DNA from: Bathymodiolus thermophilus thioautotrophic gill symbiont
GTDB lineage: Bacteria; Pseudomonadota; Gammaproteobacteria; PS1; Pseudothioglobaceae
Direction of reading: 5' to 3'
Assembly (NCBI RefSeq): GCF_003711265.1
Contig: NZ_CP024634.1
Location: 1,116,001 to 1,180,000, forward strand
Length of the DNA: 64,000 nt
Shown here: positions 34,776 through 44,614 of the stretch, piece after piece
How positions within the stretch are numbered: the first letter of the stretch is position 1
Layout of the letters: every line of letters starts with the position of its first letter
The notes under the pieces: generated by a model
Database searches by the model: none
What the model saw: the letters and a program-made list of their open reading frames with translations, nothing else
Told to the model about the DNA's origin: nothing
Program-made: the position numbers and the translations under genes

Positions 34776-37304
34776 ATGTTAAAAAATAAAACCACAGAAC
34801 CACAACCAATTTATCGCAAAGACTACAAACCCAGCGCCTATTTAATCCACACCACCGAACTGCATTTTCAATTAGAGGAAAATGAAACCATTGTTTCCTC
34901 AAAAATCGATTTTTATCAAAACCCCAAATGGCAAGGCACAACACCCCCAAATCAATTGTTTTTAAACGGCATAGATTTAGAGTTAATAACCATTTCACTA
35001 GACGGAGTAACCCCCGATTACGAAATCACCCCAGAGGGCTTGTTACTACACAACACACCCGCACACTTTATCCTGCAAATCAAAACACGCATCCACCCAG
35101 AAACCAACACCAGTTTGAACGGACTATATCGCTCTAGCGGCAATTTCTGCACCCAGTGTGAGGCACATGGATTTCGTCAAATTACTTATTATCTAGATCG
35201 CCCCGATGTACTGAGCGTCTTTACCACACACATTGAAGCAGACCACAAACCCTACCCAATATTATTGAGCAATGGCAACCCAGTCACCCAGTCAAACGGT
35301 AGGGCAACTTGGCATGACCCAACACCCAAACCCTGCTATTTGTTTGCCTTAGTAGCAGGAGATTTTGCCGTTTTAGAAGACATTTGGACAACGCCGACTG
35401 GCAAGCAAGTGGCGCTCAAAATTTATGTAGAAGCGCACAATATTAACAAAACTCAATTTGCCATGGAAGCCCTTAAACGCGCCTTTAAATGGGACGAGGT
35501 GCGTTTCGGCTTGGCATACGATTTAGACATTTATATGATTGTAGCAGTTGATGATTTCAATATGGGTGCCATGGAAAACAAAGGGCTGAATATCTTTAAT
35601 TCCGCCTGCGTGCTGGCAGACAGCAAAACTGCAACAGATGCAGATTTCATCAATATTGAAGCCATTATCGGCCATGAATATTTCCACAATTGGACCGGCA
35701 ATCGCATCACTTGCAGAGACTGGTTCCAGTTGAGTTTAAAAGAGGGTTTAACGGTATTTCGTGACCAAGAATTTACTGCCGATTTACACGCCCGCTCAAT
35801 CAAACGCATCGAGGATGTTAACGCACTACGCACTTTACAATTTGCCGAAGATGCAGGTCCAATGGCGCACCCCGTACGCCCTGAACATTATATTGAAATG
35901 AACAATTTTTACACACTCACCGTGTATGAAAAAGGCGCCGAAGTCATCCGTATGATTCACACCTTTTTAGGCGAAACAGGATTTCAAAAAGGTATGTTGC
36001 TATATTTTGAGCGTTTTGACGGCCAAGCAGTTACCATCGATGATTTTGTCAGCGCAATGAGCGATGCAAATAATTTCGATTTCACCCAATTCAAACACTG
36101 GTATTCACAATCAGGCACCCCCGAAATCAATATTTCCACACACTACGACCCAGACCACAAGACTTACACCGCCACAGTTACCCAAAAATTCGCACATTTC
36201 CTTCCCCTCGCATTCGCCTTATTCGCCCCCTCCGGCACCGAATTACAAAACGGCGTTCTAACCCTAAAAGACCAAACCCAAAGTTTCGTCTTTGACAACC
36301 TACCATCAGAACCCACCCCCTCTTGGCTGCGTGGTTTCTCCGCACCCGTCAAACTCACCCAAGCCTTAAGTTTTGAACAAAAAATATTCCTAGTTAAACA
36401 CGAAACAGACAGTTTCAGCCGCTGGGACAATGCACAAAACCTCTGGCTATCCTTAATAATGGATGCCGACAGCATCGACACCCCCGCCTTTTTTGACGCC
36501 CTTGAATTTATGCTCACAAACACCCAAGACAAATCGCTCATTTGCGCCTTATTAACCCTACCATCCGAACGCTCATTGCACAATCACCAAGCCACTATCG
36601 ATGTATTCGCCATCTACCACAAGCGTGAACAAGTCATTCAAACCATTATCCAACGCTTCAACCCCTTATTACTTGAAATATACCACACCCTAAACACCAC
36701 CCAACCCTACGACATCACACCAGAATCAGTCGGACGCCGAGCCCTAAAAAACATCTGCCTCTTCTATTTAGCCAAAGGCGGCAAATTAACATTGGCACAC
36801 AAACAATTTAACTCAGCCACTTGCATGAGCGACAAACTCGCCGCCTTCAAAGCCCTAATAGACACCGACAACACATACCGCACCCAAACCCTAGCCGATT
36901 TTTACCAAGAATTTAAAGACGACACCCAAGTAATGGACAAATATTTCGCCACCCAAGCCCTCAGTCAAGTCTGCACCCTTGACAAAATCACCACCCTCAT
37001 GCAACACGAATTATTCTGCTTCAACACCCCCAACCGCCTCCGCAGCGTCGTCAACAGTTTTACCCACAACAGCATCAACTTCCACCACCCAGCAGGCTAC
37101 CAATTCCTCACCAACATCATCCTCAAACTCAACACCCTTAACCCACAAATCGGCGCCCGCTTAGTCGCCACCTACAACCACTGGCGCCGCTTCACCCCCG
37201 AATTACAAGCCCTACAAAAACAACAATTAGAAACCATCCTCGCCACCAAAGACCTGTCCAAAGATATTTTTGAAATCGTTCAAGCCGCCCTTAAAGAAGG
37301 CTAA
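34776..37304 (+). CDS. pepN: Aminopeptidase N (M1 family)
   Basis: 842 residues. Zinc site HEYFHNW (His300, Glu301, His304) with Glu323 in SLKEG, and the exopeptidase motif GAMEN in NMGAMENKGLN. It removes N-terminal residues from peptides in the cytoplasm. The 3' half is markedly C-rich on the coding strand (runs such as ACCCCCAACCGCC), in contrast to the G-rich dusA on the same strand. Confidence 0.95.
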   Translation: MLKNKTTEPQPIYRKDYKPSAYLIHTTELHFQLEENETIVSSKIDFYQNPKWQGTTPPNQLFLNGIDLELITISLDGVTPDYEITPEGLLLHNTPAHFILQIKTRIHPETNTSLNGLYRSSGNFCTQCEAHGFRQITYYLDRPDVLSVFTTHIEADHKPYPILLSNGNPVTQSNGRATWHDPTPKPCYLFALVAGDFAVLEDIWTTPTGKQVALKIYVEAHNINKTQFAMEALKRAFKWDEVRFGLAYDLDIYMIVAVDDFNMGAMENKGLNIFNSACVLADSKTATDADFINIEAIIGHEYFHNWTGNRITCRDWFQLSLKEGLTVFRDQEFTADLHARSIKRIEDVNALRTLQFAEDAGPMAHPVRPEHYIEMNNFYTLTVYEKGAEVIRMIHTFLGETGFQKGMLLYFERFDGQAVTIDDFVSAMSDANNFDFTQFKHWYSQSGTPEINISTHYDPDHKTYTATVTQKFAHFLPLAFALFAPSGTELQNGVLTLKDQTQSFVFDNLPSEPTPSWLRGFSAPVKLTQALSFEQKIFLVKHETDSFSRWDNAQNLWLSLIMDADSIDTPAFFDALEFMLTNTQDKSLICALLTLPSERSLHNHQATIDVFAIYHKREQVIQTIIQRFNPLLLEIYHTLNTTQPYDITPESVGRRALKNICLFYLAKGGKLTLAHKQFNSATCMSDKLAAFKALIDTDNTYRTQTLADFYQEFKDDTQVMDKYFATQALSQVCTLDKITTLMQHELFCFNTPNRLRSVVNSFTHNSINFHHPAGYQFLTNIILKLNTLNPQIGARLVATYNHWRRFTPELQALQKQQLETILATKDLSKDIFEIVQAALKEG

Positions 37305-37341
37305 CATTTGTTTTTTTAATCGTTAAACAATAATATATAAT

Positions 37342-37502
37342 GAGACCTTTGCATCAATATGGATGATTAGCAAAATTCAATTTTTGCCCACTTGGTAATT
37401 TTCTTAAACCTTGTCCTAGCAGGACTAAGGCTGGGTTTAAAAAATTATCAAGCGAGTGAAACGAGGATTCTTGATGATTATTTATATTTATACAAAGGTC
37501 TC
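37342..37502. repeat. 161-bp foldback MITE-like element with ATAAT direct repeats
   Basis: Complete copy. ATAAT flanks both sides as a candidate 5-bp target duplication. Its right end (ACAAAGGTCTC) places AAAGG about 8 nt before the antitoxin ATG at 37506. Confidence 0.9.
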
Positions 37503-37505
37503 ATA

Positions 37506-37799
37506 ATGTCATTTTTATACATTAACAAACAAGCGGTTATGCACTCAATACAAGAATTAGAAACACAACAAGTTAACCTCAACATACCCACTTATTTATT
37601 AAATGACATTGATGAAATCACCGAAAAATACAAAGTTGATCGCTCCGAAGTATTGATTGAAGCAGCCAAAAGTTATGTTGCTTCGATTGTCGAGCAAGAT
37701 GTCCATGAGCGTCTTTACAAAGCATTTCAAGGGGTAAGACAAATGAGAGAAGGTAAAACCCCTAAAACATCCGCCAGAAGTTTGTTAGATGAACTTTAG
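37506..37799 (+). CDS. Ribbon-helix-helix antitoxin-like protein
   Basis: 97 residues from ATG 37506; a longer reading from 37392 would translate the foldback repeat and is rejected (ATG 37539 is a possible shorter start). LNIPTYLLNDIDEITEKY followed by VDRSEVLIEAAKSYV is a MetJ/Arc/ParD-type RHH DNA-binding domain, with an acidic/basic C-terminal tail for toxin binding. The cognate toxin reading frame overlaps its end but is only 37 codons long. Probably autoregulatory if expressed. Confidence 0.75.
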   Translation: MSFLYINKQAVMHSIQELETQQVNLNIPTYLLNDIDEITEKYKVDRSEVLIEAAKSYVASIVEQDVHERLYKAFQGVRQMREGKTPKTSARSLLDEL

Positions 37800-37902
37800 C
37801 GTAGAAAGAACCAAGAGATTCGCCCAATCTTTTAAACAATCTCAGCAAAAAAAAGACAAACTTATTAAAATGGCATTAAACCACCAACCAACCACAAAAT
37901 AA
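37789..37902 (+). pseudogene. Truncated RelE/ParE-like toxin relic
   Basis: An ATG overlapping the antitoxin stop opens 37 codons: MNFSVERTKRFAQSFKQSQQ, then KKDKLIKMALNHQPTTK and TAA, immediately followed by the pncC ATG. The start resembles the first strand and helix of RelE/ParE toxins, and the overlap is typical of TA operons. The rest of the toxin is missing, so the antitoxin is an orphan. Confidence 0.5.
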
Positions 37903-38370
37903 ATGCACCAACTAACCAAATTCCTAACCCAAAAATCCCTCACCATCGCCGTCGCAGAATCCTGCACAGGTGGTAATCTATCCGCACTCCTCACCAGCAA
38001 AAGCGGCTCATCCACCTACTTTGACCGAGGCTACATCACCTATTCCAACCACGCAAAAATCGACATGCTCCAAGTCAACCCCACCACCCTAGACCAATTC
38101 GGTGCCGTCAGCGAGCCAACCGCTCTAGAAATGGTACAAGGTGTCATCAACAATTCCACCGCCAACATCGCTGTCTCCATCACCGGCATCGCCGGCCCCA
38201 CAAGCGACGACACCAATAAACCTGTTGGTATGGTTTGCTTTGGTTTTTGTATTAATGGCGAATATACGGTTACTACACAGAATTTTGGTAATATTGGCAG
38301 GTCTAATGTGGTGAGCAAAAGTATCGTGTTTGTTGTTGATTTTTTGGTGGAAAGTTTACAGAGTGGTTAA
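37903..38370 (+). CDS. pncC: Nicotinamide-nucleotide amidase (CinA C-terminal domain)
   Basis: 155 residues, the single-domain form. The signature AVAESCTGGNLSALLT with catalytic Ser, and SITGIAGPTSDDTNKPVGMV, are intact. It deamidates NMN to NaMN in pyridine-nucleotide recycling. The ATG abuts the stop of the toxin relic (TAAATG). The first half is C-rich; codon use changes to AT-rich near 38220, suggesting a mosaic. Confidence 0.92.
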   Translation: MHQLTKFLTQKSLTIAVAESCTGGNLSALLTSKSGSSTYFDRGYITYSNHAKIDMLQVNPTTLDQFGAVSEPTALEMVQGVINNSTANIAVSITGIAGPTSDDTNKPVGMVCFGFCINGEYTVTTQNFGNIGRSNVVSKSIVFVVDFLVESLQSG

Positions 38371-38397
38371 TGCGATGTTCTTAAGTGTTGCTTGAGA

Positions 38398-38427
38398 TAA
38401 GGGTATAGTAAAAAAGTTTGAGTGAAA
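38398..38427. repeat. 30-bp direct repeat, left flank of mcrBC
   Basis: TAA followed by GGGTATAGTAAAAAAGTTTG and AGTGAAA matches 42091-42120 at 29 of 30 positions. The pair brackets the mcrBC operon. Looser versions recur near 42512. Confidence 0.85.
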
Positions 38428-38517
38428 AGTGTTTGGATAAAGATAAAATGTGGTTGAGTGGTATGCACTCCCAAGCGGAGTTTGAGTATGAAGGTACAAA
38501 CAAGGAGGTTAGGGGAA

Positions 38518-40779
38518 ATGAAAAAAGACAATACGGAAAACGATATTTTTGCTTGGGTTGAATGGTTTAGTGAATTAGCAAAAAATATCGGTAAAAAAAA
38601 TCAGGACACTTTATCTGTATCAATCAATAAAGCAATTGAAAATAAAGGACAGAGTATTATTAAATTTGAGGCATATGACCCATTTTCATTTTTTTATTAT
38701 TTGGCACAGAAAAACACTATAAATCAAAGGAAATTATTTTTTCAAGAAGTTGATAGGGTATTTAATATAAATAGCCCATTACCTGATTTTAATGATGGTG
38801 ATTGCTGGATGTTTCCCACCCCACTTCCTAATGCAATTGTTTTGTATCAACTGAAAGATAAATATGATCCAGACCTATTATGGAGATTTTTTCAGCAAAT
38901 AATATCGATTAAAAATTTTGATGAATTGGAAACAAAAGCAAAAGATGAAGAATTTATTAATAATTTTGAGAAGGTTTTAAATTTAACAAATGTTGGCGTG
39001 CCTAAATTAACACAAACCTTATTTTTAATAAATTCAAATATTTTCCTTCCAATTGAAAAAGTGTTAAAGCCTATTGCAAATAAATTAGAAGGCTCTAATG
39101 TGAATGCTGAGAAAAACATTAAACAATTGCAAAAAAACATCGAACAAAATGGATTTTCAGAATATTTGAAAATAATGCAAAAAATTCGTGCATTGTTTCC
39201 TGATAAAAAACTTTATGAAATTAATTACCACCTTTGGAGGCGTGAAAAAGATATGGAGCAAGAGTTCAAACAATGGTTAAGAATACAAACCACACAGAAA
39301 GGAAACCTTTTTTCTGAAGATCAAGTAAAAAACCTATGTAAGGATTTAAGGGAAACTATCCCAAGTTGGGATAATGTTAGCGATGGAAACTTATTTGGAA
39401 TCGTTGATACTAAAGTTATTAATAAATTATATGTTAGATGTTCAAGCGGTGGAGATTTAAAACAATTGTGTAAAGATACTGGAAATAATAGCCCTAGTAA
39501 TGCACTAAAAAGGTATGAGGAATTCTTAAGTAAAAAATCATCTAATCAAGGAAAAAAGAAAATGAGTAATGAATTAAAAGAAGAGATAAAACTATTAAAA
39601 TATAAAAAACAAATCATTCTGCAAGGCTCGCCAGGCACAGGAAAAACACGACTTGCCCAAGAGATTGCATATTGTTTGATTACTGGAGATACTTTAAGTG
39701 ATAATGATAATGAAAGACAGGAGCAATTAAACATTTTAATGCAATCTAATCAAAAAAGCATTAACAAAACTAATGCTATATTTGAAACATATTTGAAAAA
39801 ACTTTTAGTTATATCTACCATTAGTGGAAGATCGTCTTTTACAATTACAGAAATAATGCCAGAGTATATAGGTATAAAGTTAAGAAGTGGAAGTTTACGT
39901 CGTATCGTAAAAAATAAGATTTTAGATAAGCTTAATAATAAGAAGAAGGAGAAAAAATGGAAACTAAATGGTGGTGTAAGCTCTTATGAAGTGGGGATTG
40001 CTAAACATATTTTTGACGCTCAAAGCAAAGTGAACCTATCTCCAAATTCAAAAGGAACGGAAATGACGATTCTCAAAAATCTAATTACAAATTTAGAGGA
40101 AAACAAAACGGCAACCCCCGAAAACATGCCTCTAAATTTAGAGCAATACAAACTAATCCAATTCCACCCAGCATACACTTACGAGGATTTTGTACGGGGG
40201 ATTGTTGCTGAAACAGATGATAACGGTAATATTAGTTACGAAGTAAAAAACAAAATTTTGGTAGAAATGGCAGAAAATGCAATCAGTGATTCTGATAGTT
40301 CTTTTGTTTTGATTATTGATGAAATCAATCGGGCGAATTTATCCAGTGTGCTGGGCGAGTTGATTTATGCTTTGGAGTATCGGGGTAAGGCGGTGGAGAG
40401 TATGTATGAATATGAAGGTAGTCGGGAGATTACTTTGCCTGAGAATTTATATATTATCGGCACGATGAACACCGCAGATAGGAGTGTAGGGCATATTGAT
40501 TATGCGATTCGGCGGCGGTTTGCGTTTGTAGATGTGAATACAGATGAGAGCGTTATTCTTGGTAGAGCCAACAAGCTATTGTTTGAAAAAGTTAAAGCCT
40601 TATTTGACAATTTGTCTGATGAGTTTGATAAAAACGATGTAATGATTGGACATAGTTATTTTTTAAAGAAGGATTTAGCGTTGGCTTTAGAATATGAAAT
40701 TAAGCCAATTTTGCAGGAGTATCGTAAAGATGGCGTTTTGACTTGTAGGCAAAAGGATATTGAAGATTTGGAGTGTTGA
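38518..40779 (+). CDS. mcrB: McrB-like GTPase of a type IV restriction system
   Basis: 753 residues from ATG 38518, with AAGGAGG 9 nt upstream. The N-terminal 350 residues are an unrecognised, probably DNA-recognition, region. The AAA+ motor follows: Walker A GSPGTGKT (about 370), Walker B FVLIIDEINRANLSSVLGEL, and the McrB-specific MNTADRS (about 650) that reads guanine, then the arginine finger RRRFAF. McrB translocates on modified DNA and recruits McrC for cleavage. It overlaps mcrC by 7 bp. The N terminus differs from E. coli McrB, so modification specificity cannot be predicted. Confidence 0.88.
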   Translation: MKKDNTENDIFAWVEWFSELAKNIGKKNQDTLSVSINKAIENKGQSIIKFEAYDPFSFFYYLAQKNTINQRKLFFQEVDRVFNINSPLPDFNDGDCWMFPTPLPNAIVLYQLKDKYDPDLLWRFFQQIISIKNFDELETKAKDEEFINNFEKVLNLTNVGVPKLTQTLFLINSNIFLPIEKVLKPIANKLEGSNVNAEKNIKQLQKNIEQNGFSEYLKIMQKIRALFPDKKLYEINYHLWRREKDMEQEFKQWLRIQTTQKGNLFSEDQVKNLCKDLRETIPSWDNVSDGNLFGIVDTKVINKLYVRCSSGGDLKQLCKDTGNNSPSNALKRYEEFLSKKSSNQGKKKMSNELKEEIKLLKYKKQIILQGSPGTGKTRLAQEIAYCLITGDTLSDNDNERQEQLNILMQSNQKSINKTNAIFETYLKKLLVISTISGRSSFTITEIMPEYIGIKLRSGSLRRIVKNKILDKLNNKKKEKKWKLNGGVSSYEVGIAKHIFDAQSKVNLSPNSKGTEMTILKNLITNLEENKTATPENMPLNLEQYKLIQFHPAYTYEDFVRGIVAETDDNGNISYEVKNKILVEMAENAISDSDSSFVLIIDEINRANLSSVLGELIYALEYRGKAVESMYEYEGSREITLPENLYIIGTMNTADRSVGHIDYAIRRRFAFVDVNTDESVILGRANKLLFEKVKALFDNLSDEFDKNDVMIGHSYFLKKDLALALEYEIKPILQEYRKDGVLTCRQKDIEDLEC

Positions 40780-41996
40780 TTAAACTCAAGGAGCATCAAA
40801 GCGATAGGTTTGGCTTATCTTGTTGGCTTGATGATATTCCGAATGAGGCGAATAAAAAAAAGTATCTAGGCCTGCATTACGATGTTTGGCGAGGCAAAAA
40901 ACAATTAAAAACCAAATATTTCATCGGCACATGCTGGCTGGAGGAAAACCAATTGGCTTTACAGGTTGAGCCAAAAATACAAGGTCTTGATTATTTAAGT
41001 ATGTTTTTAAAGTGTTTTAAACACCCTCAGGTTAGCCGGCATTTGTCTGATATTTATGCCATTGATTTTAATCAGGCGAAAATAGCGTTAGAGGGTGATG
41101 ATTTTGAAATAACGCCGTTGTTGATTGTGCATTTTTTGCAGGTGGTGAAGGCGATTGTTAAAAAAGGGCTGAAGAAAAATTATTATTTTGTTGAGGAAAA
41201 TCTGAATGCCAAGGTGAAAGGTAAAATTAATTTATCCCACACTTTAAAGCATCATATTTTCAAAGGGCAAAATCATAAAACGGTGTGCCGTTATCCAGTG
41301 TTTGGTTTAGATTGTTTGGAAAATCGTTTACTTAAAAAAGCCTTGCGCTTCGTGCAATCCTATCTGTCCAAATCCCCCATTGAAACAGAAGAAAAATTGG
41401 GGCAATTGTTGTCATATTGCCTAGCATCCTTTGAATTGGTGAGTGATGATGTGGATGTTAGAAGGTTCAAAAGTTTTAAAAATAACGCTTTTTTTAAAGA
41501 ATATGCACAAGGGTTAAAGCTGGCAAAAATGATTTTAAAGCGTTTTTCCTACAATCTTAAAAACACGCAAAACACCCAGAAAACCCCGCCTTTTTATATT
41601 GATATGTCGTTGTTATTTGAGCAATATGTGTATGCGTTGCTGTTGGAAAACAACGAAGTCAAATATCAAGTAAAAGGCGGTTATGGTGTAGTTGATTTTT
41701 TAATAGAAGATATGATTGTTGACACCAAATACAAACCCAAATACAAAAACAAAAAAATCAATCGAGATACAATTGAAGACATTCGCCAGCTCTCAGGCTA
41801 CGCTAGGGATGAAAAAATTATCGAGTGCTTGGGAACAAATGGCACCATTGCTAAATGCCTTGTTATTTATCCTAATAAAGAAGGTGACAAAGACAGTGAT
41901 TTATCTGGCTTATGGGGTGATGGTGAAGAAATACAAGGCTTTGTTAATTTTAAAAAAATAGGTGTTCGGCTTCCTGTTCACAAGCCTCGTTTATAG
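40773..41996 (+). CDS. mcrC: McrC-like nuclease subunit
   Basis: 407 residues from GTG 40773. The N-terminal part resembles McrC (KYFIGTCWLEENQLALQVEP). The C-terminal PD-(D/E)XK nuclease has VVDFLIEDMIVDTKYKPKYK (Asp near 307, DTKYK near 317). With McrB it cuts DNA carrying modified bases such as 5-methylcytosine. Translation start lies inside mcrB, so the two are coupled. Confidence 0.9.
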   Translation: MLIKLKEHQSDRFGLSCWLDDIPNEANKKKYLGLHYDVWRGKKQLKTKYFIGTCWLEENQLALQVEPKIQGLDYLSMFLKCFKHPQVSRHLSDIYAIDFNQAKIALEGDDFEITPLLIVHFLQVVKAIVKKGLKKNYYFVEENLNAKVKGKINLSHTLKHHIFKGQNHKTVCRYPVFGLDCLENRLLKKALRFVQSYLSKSPIETEEKLGQLLSYCLASFELVSDDVDVRRFKSFKNNAFFKEYAQGLKLAKMILKRFSYNLKNTQNTQKTPPFYIDMSLLFEQYVYALLLENNEVKYQVKGGYGVVDFLIEDMIVDTKYKPKYKNKKINRDTIEDIRQLSGYARDEKIIECLGTNGTIAKCLVIYPNKEGDKDSDLSGLWGDGEEIQGFVNFKKIGVRLPVHKPRL

Positions 41997-42090
41997 GTGC
42001 TTTTGGCGATAAACTTTATTGTGGGGAATGGTTTGTAATTGTTTCTTTTTTGTGAGTTTTGTTCTTATGCTGTGTATATTGGGTTTGGGG

Positions 42091-42120
42091 TAAGGGTATA
42101 GTAAAAAAGTTTGGGTGAAA
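42091..42120. repeat. 30-bp direct repeat, right flank of mcrBC
   Basis: Matches 38398-38427 with one mismatch. It lies 94 bp after the mcrC stop and begins the repeat-dense spacer. Confidence 0.85.
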
Positions 42121-43015
42121 TGTTGTTGTGGGTGTAGGCATGGGGATTGTGGGGGAGGGGAGAAGGAAGGGTTACAAACCCTTCCCTACTTGTGGGAGCG
42201 AGCCTTGTTTTTGTGTGAAAAAGTTCTGTTTTCATCCTTGCTTTTGGGAGGGGAGTTTCTTTTTGCTCTTGCCTTTTTTTTGGGCTTTTTTTTATCCTTG
42301 TCTTTTGGGGGTGGTTCTTTTCATCCTCTCTTTTTTGGGGGGCTTTTCATCCTCTCTTTTTTTGTGGGGGCTTTTCATCCTCGTCTTTGAGAGGAAAACC
42401 TTTTTTTACCCTCTCCTTTGGGAGGAAAACCTCGCCGTAGGGAACGGTTTGTAACCGTTCCTCTCTTGGCATAAACTTACTATGCGTGGGAGTGCGTATT
42501 TGAGTTTGGGACAAGAATATAGCAAAAATAAGTTTGGGAAAAAGGTGTTTAAATAAAGGTGAAATGTTGCTGGTGCATATAAATAGAGTTTGTGGGGGAG
42601 GGGAGAAGGAAGGGTTACAAACCCTTCCCTACTTGTGGGAGCGAGCCTTATTTTTGTGTGAAAAAGTTCTGTTTTTGCCCTTGCCTTTGGGAGGAAAACT
42701 TTTTTCACCCTTGCCTTTTTTTTGAGGGGCTTTTTTTTCATCCTCGCATTTGAGGGGAAAAACTCTTTTCATTCTCGCCTTTGAAAGGAAACCCTCTTTT
42801 CATCCTCGCTTTTGAAAGGAAACCTTCTTTTCATCCTCGCCTTCGGGAGGAAAACCTTGCCGTAGGGAACGGTTTGTAACCGTTCCTCTCTCTTGGCACA
42901 AACCTACTCATTACACGCTATGTGAGTGCGCATTAAACAAAGATAAAAAATTGCTGATGCATGTATAAATAGAGTTTGCGAGAGAAGGAAGGGTTGCAAA
43001 CCCTTCCCTACTGAT
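42121..43015. repeat. Repeat-dense spacer: REP-like palindromes and degenerate tandem units
   Basis: No credible gene. Five 21-bp palindromes occur: GGAAGGGTT arms at 42165, 42608 and 42987, and GGAACGGTT arms at 42441 and 42866, in alternating orientation. Between them run degenerate tandem units of about 30 bp of the form TTTTCATCCTCGCCTTTGAA followed by AGGAAACC (about 42280-42435 and 42725-42860). The whole module appears about 430 bp apart twice, with a partial third. Likely built by slippage and duplication. Confidence 0.8.
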
Positions 43016-43027
43016 GGGCGTGTGTAT

Positions 43028-43060
43028 AAAAAAAAGTCCTGTTTTACAGGACTTTTTCTT
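43028..43060. terminator. Bidirectional rho-independent terminator
   Basis: Stem AGTCCTGT/ACAGGACT with A-run before and T-run after, so it can act on both strands. It ends the 43076-44560 gene on the minus strand. Confidence 0.85.
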
Positions 43061-43075
43061 CACTAATTGGGTTGC

Positions 43076-44560
43076 TTAATGAGTAAATCGGCGTTTTCTT
43101 CTGATTAGGTAATAAGTGCTTAATGCTATTAATAAAATAAAACCTATGTCAAATCTAGCGGGCGCATTGGGGTTGTAAGTGCAACCACCGCCACCGCCAC
43201 TACTGCCACTGCTACCACTGCTATCGTCACTGCCACCATCATTGTCATCATTAACAACTGTGGGCGTTGCTATTGAAATGGTGCTTGTAATAACGCCGTT
43301 GGCTTGGTTGTTATCGGTGTCGTTTTCGCCGCCGTCTTTGATGGTTAATTTAAGGCAGGTGGCGCCTGTGGTTAGTCCAGTTTGCCAGGGGCTGTCATCG
43401 GTGCAGGTGGTGCTGGTTTTGGATTGTATGTTGTTGTCATTAATGACAAATTTTTGCCAGCCGTGGGTGGGTGAGTATTGGCGTAATTCTGCTTCTGCGG
43501 GGATGGCGGTGGTGAGTTGAATGATCACTTGAGTGCTGTCGCCAGTGGCGTTTAGGCCTTCAATGACATAGTCATAGATGTCGCCGGTGGTTTGTGTGTC
43601 GCTGGTGTTGTCGGATAATTGGTTGTTTGCTCGGTATTGTTTCATTTGCTCGGGGGTTAGGTATCCGGAATCTGTGCCCATGGCGCCTAGTAATATTCTG
43701 GTGCCTGCGGGGCTGGTGATTTTTTTGTCTATTCCGGCGAGTAATTGATTGTTTTGATAGTCTGTTTCTTTACTATCAGGAATGCCGTTATTATTGGCAT
43801 CTGTCCAATGGTCGGGATAATCGTCAACCAATTTAAGTGCCAAAACTCTGGTGATTGAATGACCGTCAAACATCGTTGTTAATTGAATGGTGTGCGTACC
43901 AAGATTTGCAGTGCTGGGGTCAAAGGAAAAAGTCGCCTTATCATTGCCATCAATAGCGGAAAAATCAGAGCCATCCCATTGATAAGTCCGTGCATTGGCA
44001 ACAGCACGAATCGTAACAATGCCACTATTTTTAGTAATCAATCGGCCTTTATCAGTATTGCCCCCTTGGGTAACGGTGAATTGCTCAATCATTGGAATGC
44101 AATTTTCCCAGCATAGGAAAAGATTGCCAATATGCTCAGTTGCCTTTTTGTCAACAACATTACTTTCCCCCGCAGCATTTTTAATACGCACAGATAGTCT
44201 TATCGTAAGCGAAGTTTTGCCACTGGCATCAGCCGCATCAAGACTGGTAAACTCAATATTCGTATCTGCAAATCGAATCTGCATCTGTCTTGCATAACCA
44301 TTCACTTGGTTGATATACACTGTATTCAAACTCGCTGATTTTTCCGCACTGCCCATATAATAGGTATCTCCAGAATAGAGTCTGACAGATATGAGCGTAA
44401 AAGCGAAGACAGAATCCAGTTTAACAGGTTGGTCAAAAGTCGCAATGGCCAATTTTTTCCCCACCCTTTCAATCTTGGTAATCTTTGGCACGCTCGCAAA
44501 GGCTTGCAAGGTGAATAAAAGGCATAAAGTGGTAAGAATAAAACGCTTAAGCATGTTCAT
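43076..44560 (-). CDS. Secreted beta-rich protein with C-terminal CTERM sorting tail
   Basis: 494 residues. Signal peptide (MNMLKRFILTTLCLLFTLQA), two to three Ig/PKD-like beta segments, then a region like the choice-of-anchor U type with YSPTHGWQKFVIND. Ser/Gly-rich spacer, then GGGGGCTYNPNAPARFD, a hydrophobic helix and the basic end RRKRRF. That Cys-plus-helix-plus-basic tail resembles the JDVT/GlyGly-type CTERM signals processed by rhombosortase-like enzymes. Probably a surface protein; function unknown. No processing enzyme is seen in the window. Confidence 0.75.
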   Translation of the reverse strand: MNMLKRFILTTLCLLFTLQAFASVPKITKIERVGKKLAIATFDQPVKLDSVFAFTLISVRLYSGDTYYMGSAEKSASLNTVYINQVNGYARQMQIRFADTNIEFTSLDAADASGKTSLTIRLSVRIKNAAGESNVVDKKATEHIGNLFLCWENCIPMIEQFTVTQGGNTDKGRLITKNSGIVTIRAVANARTYQWDGSDFSAIDGNDKATFSFDPSTANLGTHTIQLTTMFDGHSITRVLALKLVDDYPDHWTDANNNGIPDSKETDYQNNQLLAGIDKKITSPAGTRILLGAMGTDSGYLTPEQMKQYRANNQLSDNTSDTQTTGDIYDYVIEGLNATGDSTQVIIQLTTAIPAEAELRQYSPTHGWQKFVINDNNIQSKTSTTCTDDSPWQTGLTTGATCLKLTIKDGGENDTDNNQANGVITSTISIATPTVVNDDNDGGSDDSSGSSGSSGGGGGCTYNPNAPARFDIGFILLIALSTYYLIRRKRRFTH

Positions 44561-44614
44561 GGTGGATCTCCTAATTGCTCATTAATGGTTATTTTTTAAT
44601 GTTATTAATAGTTT

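Noticed and set aside
42280..42860. Possible CRISPR array from recurring TTTTCATCCTCGCC units
   Set aside because: The units are adjacent and degenerate, with no unique equal-length spacers, and no cas genes are present. They are tandem repeats.
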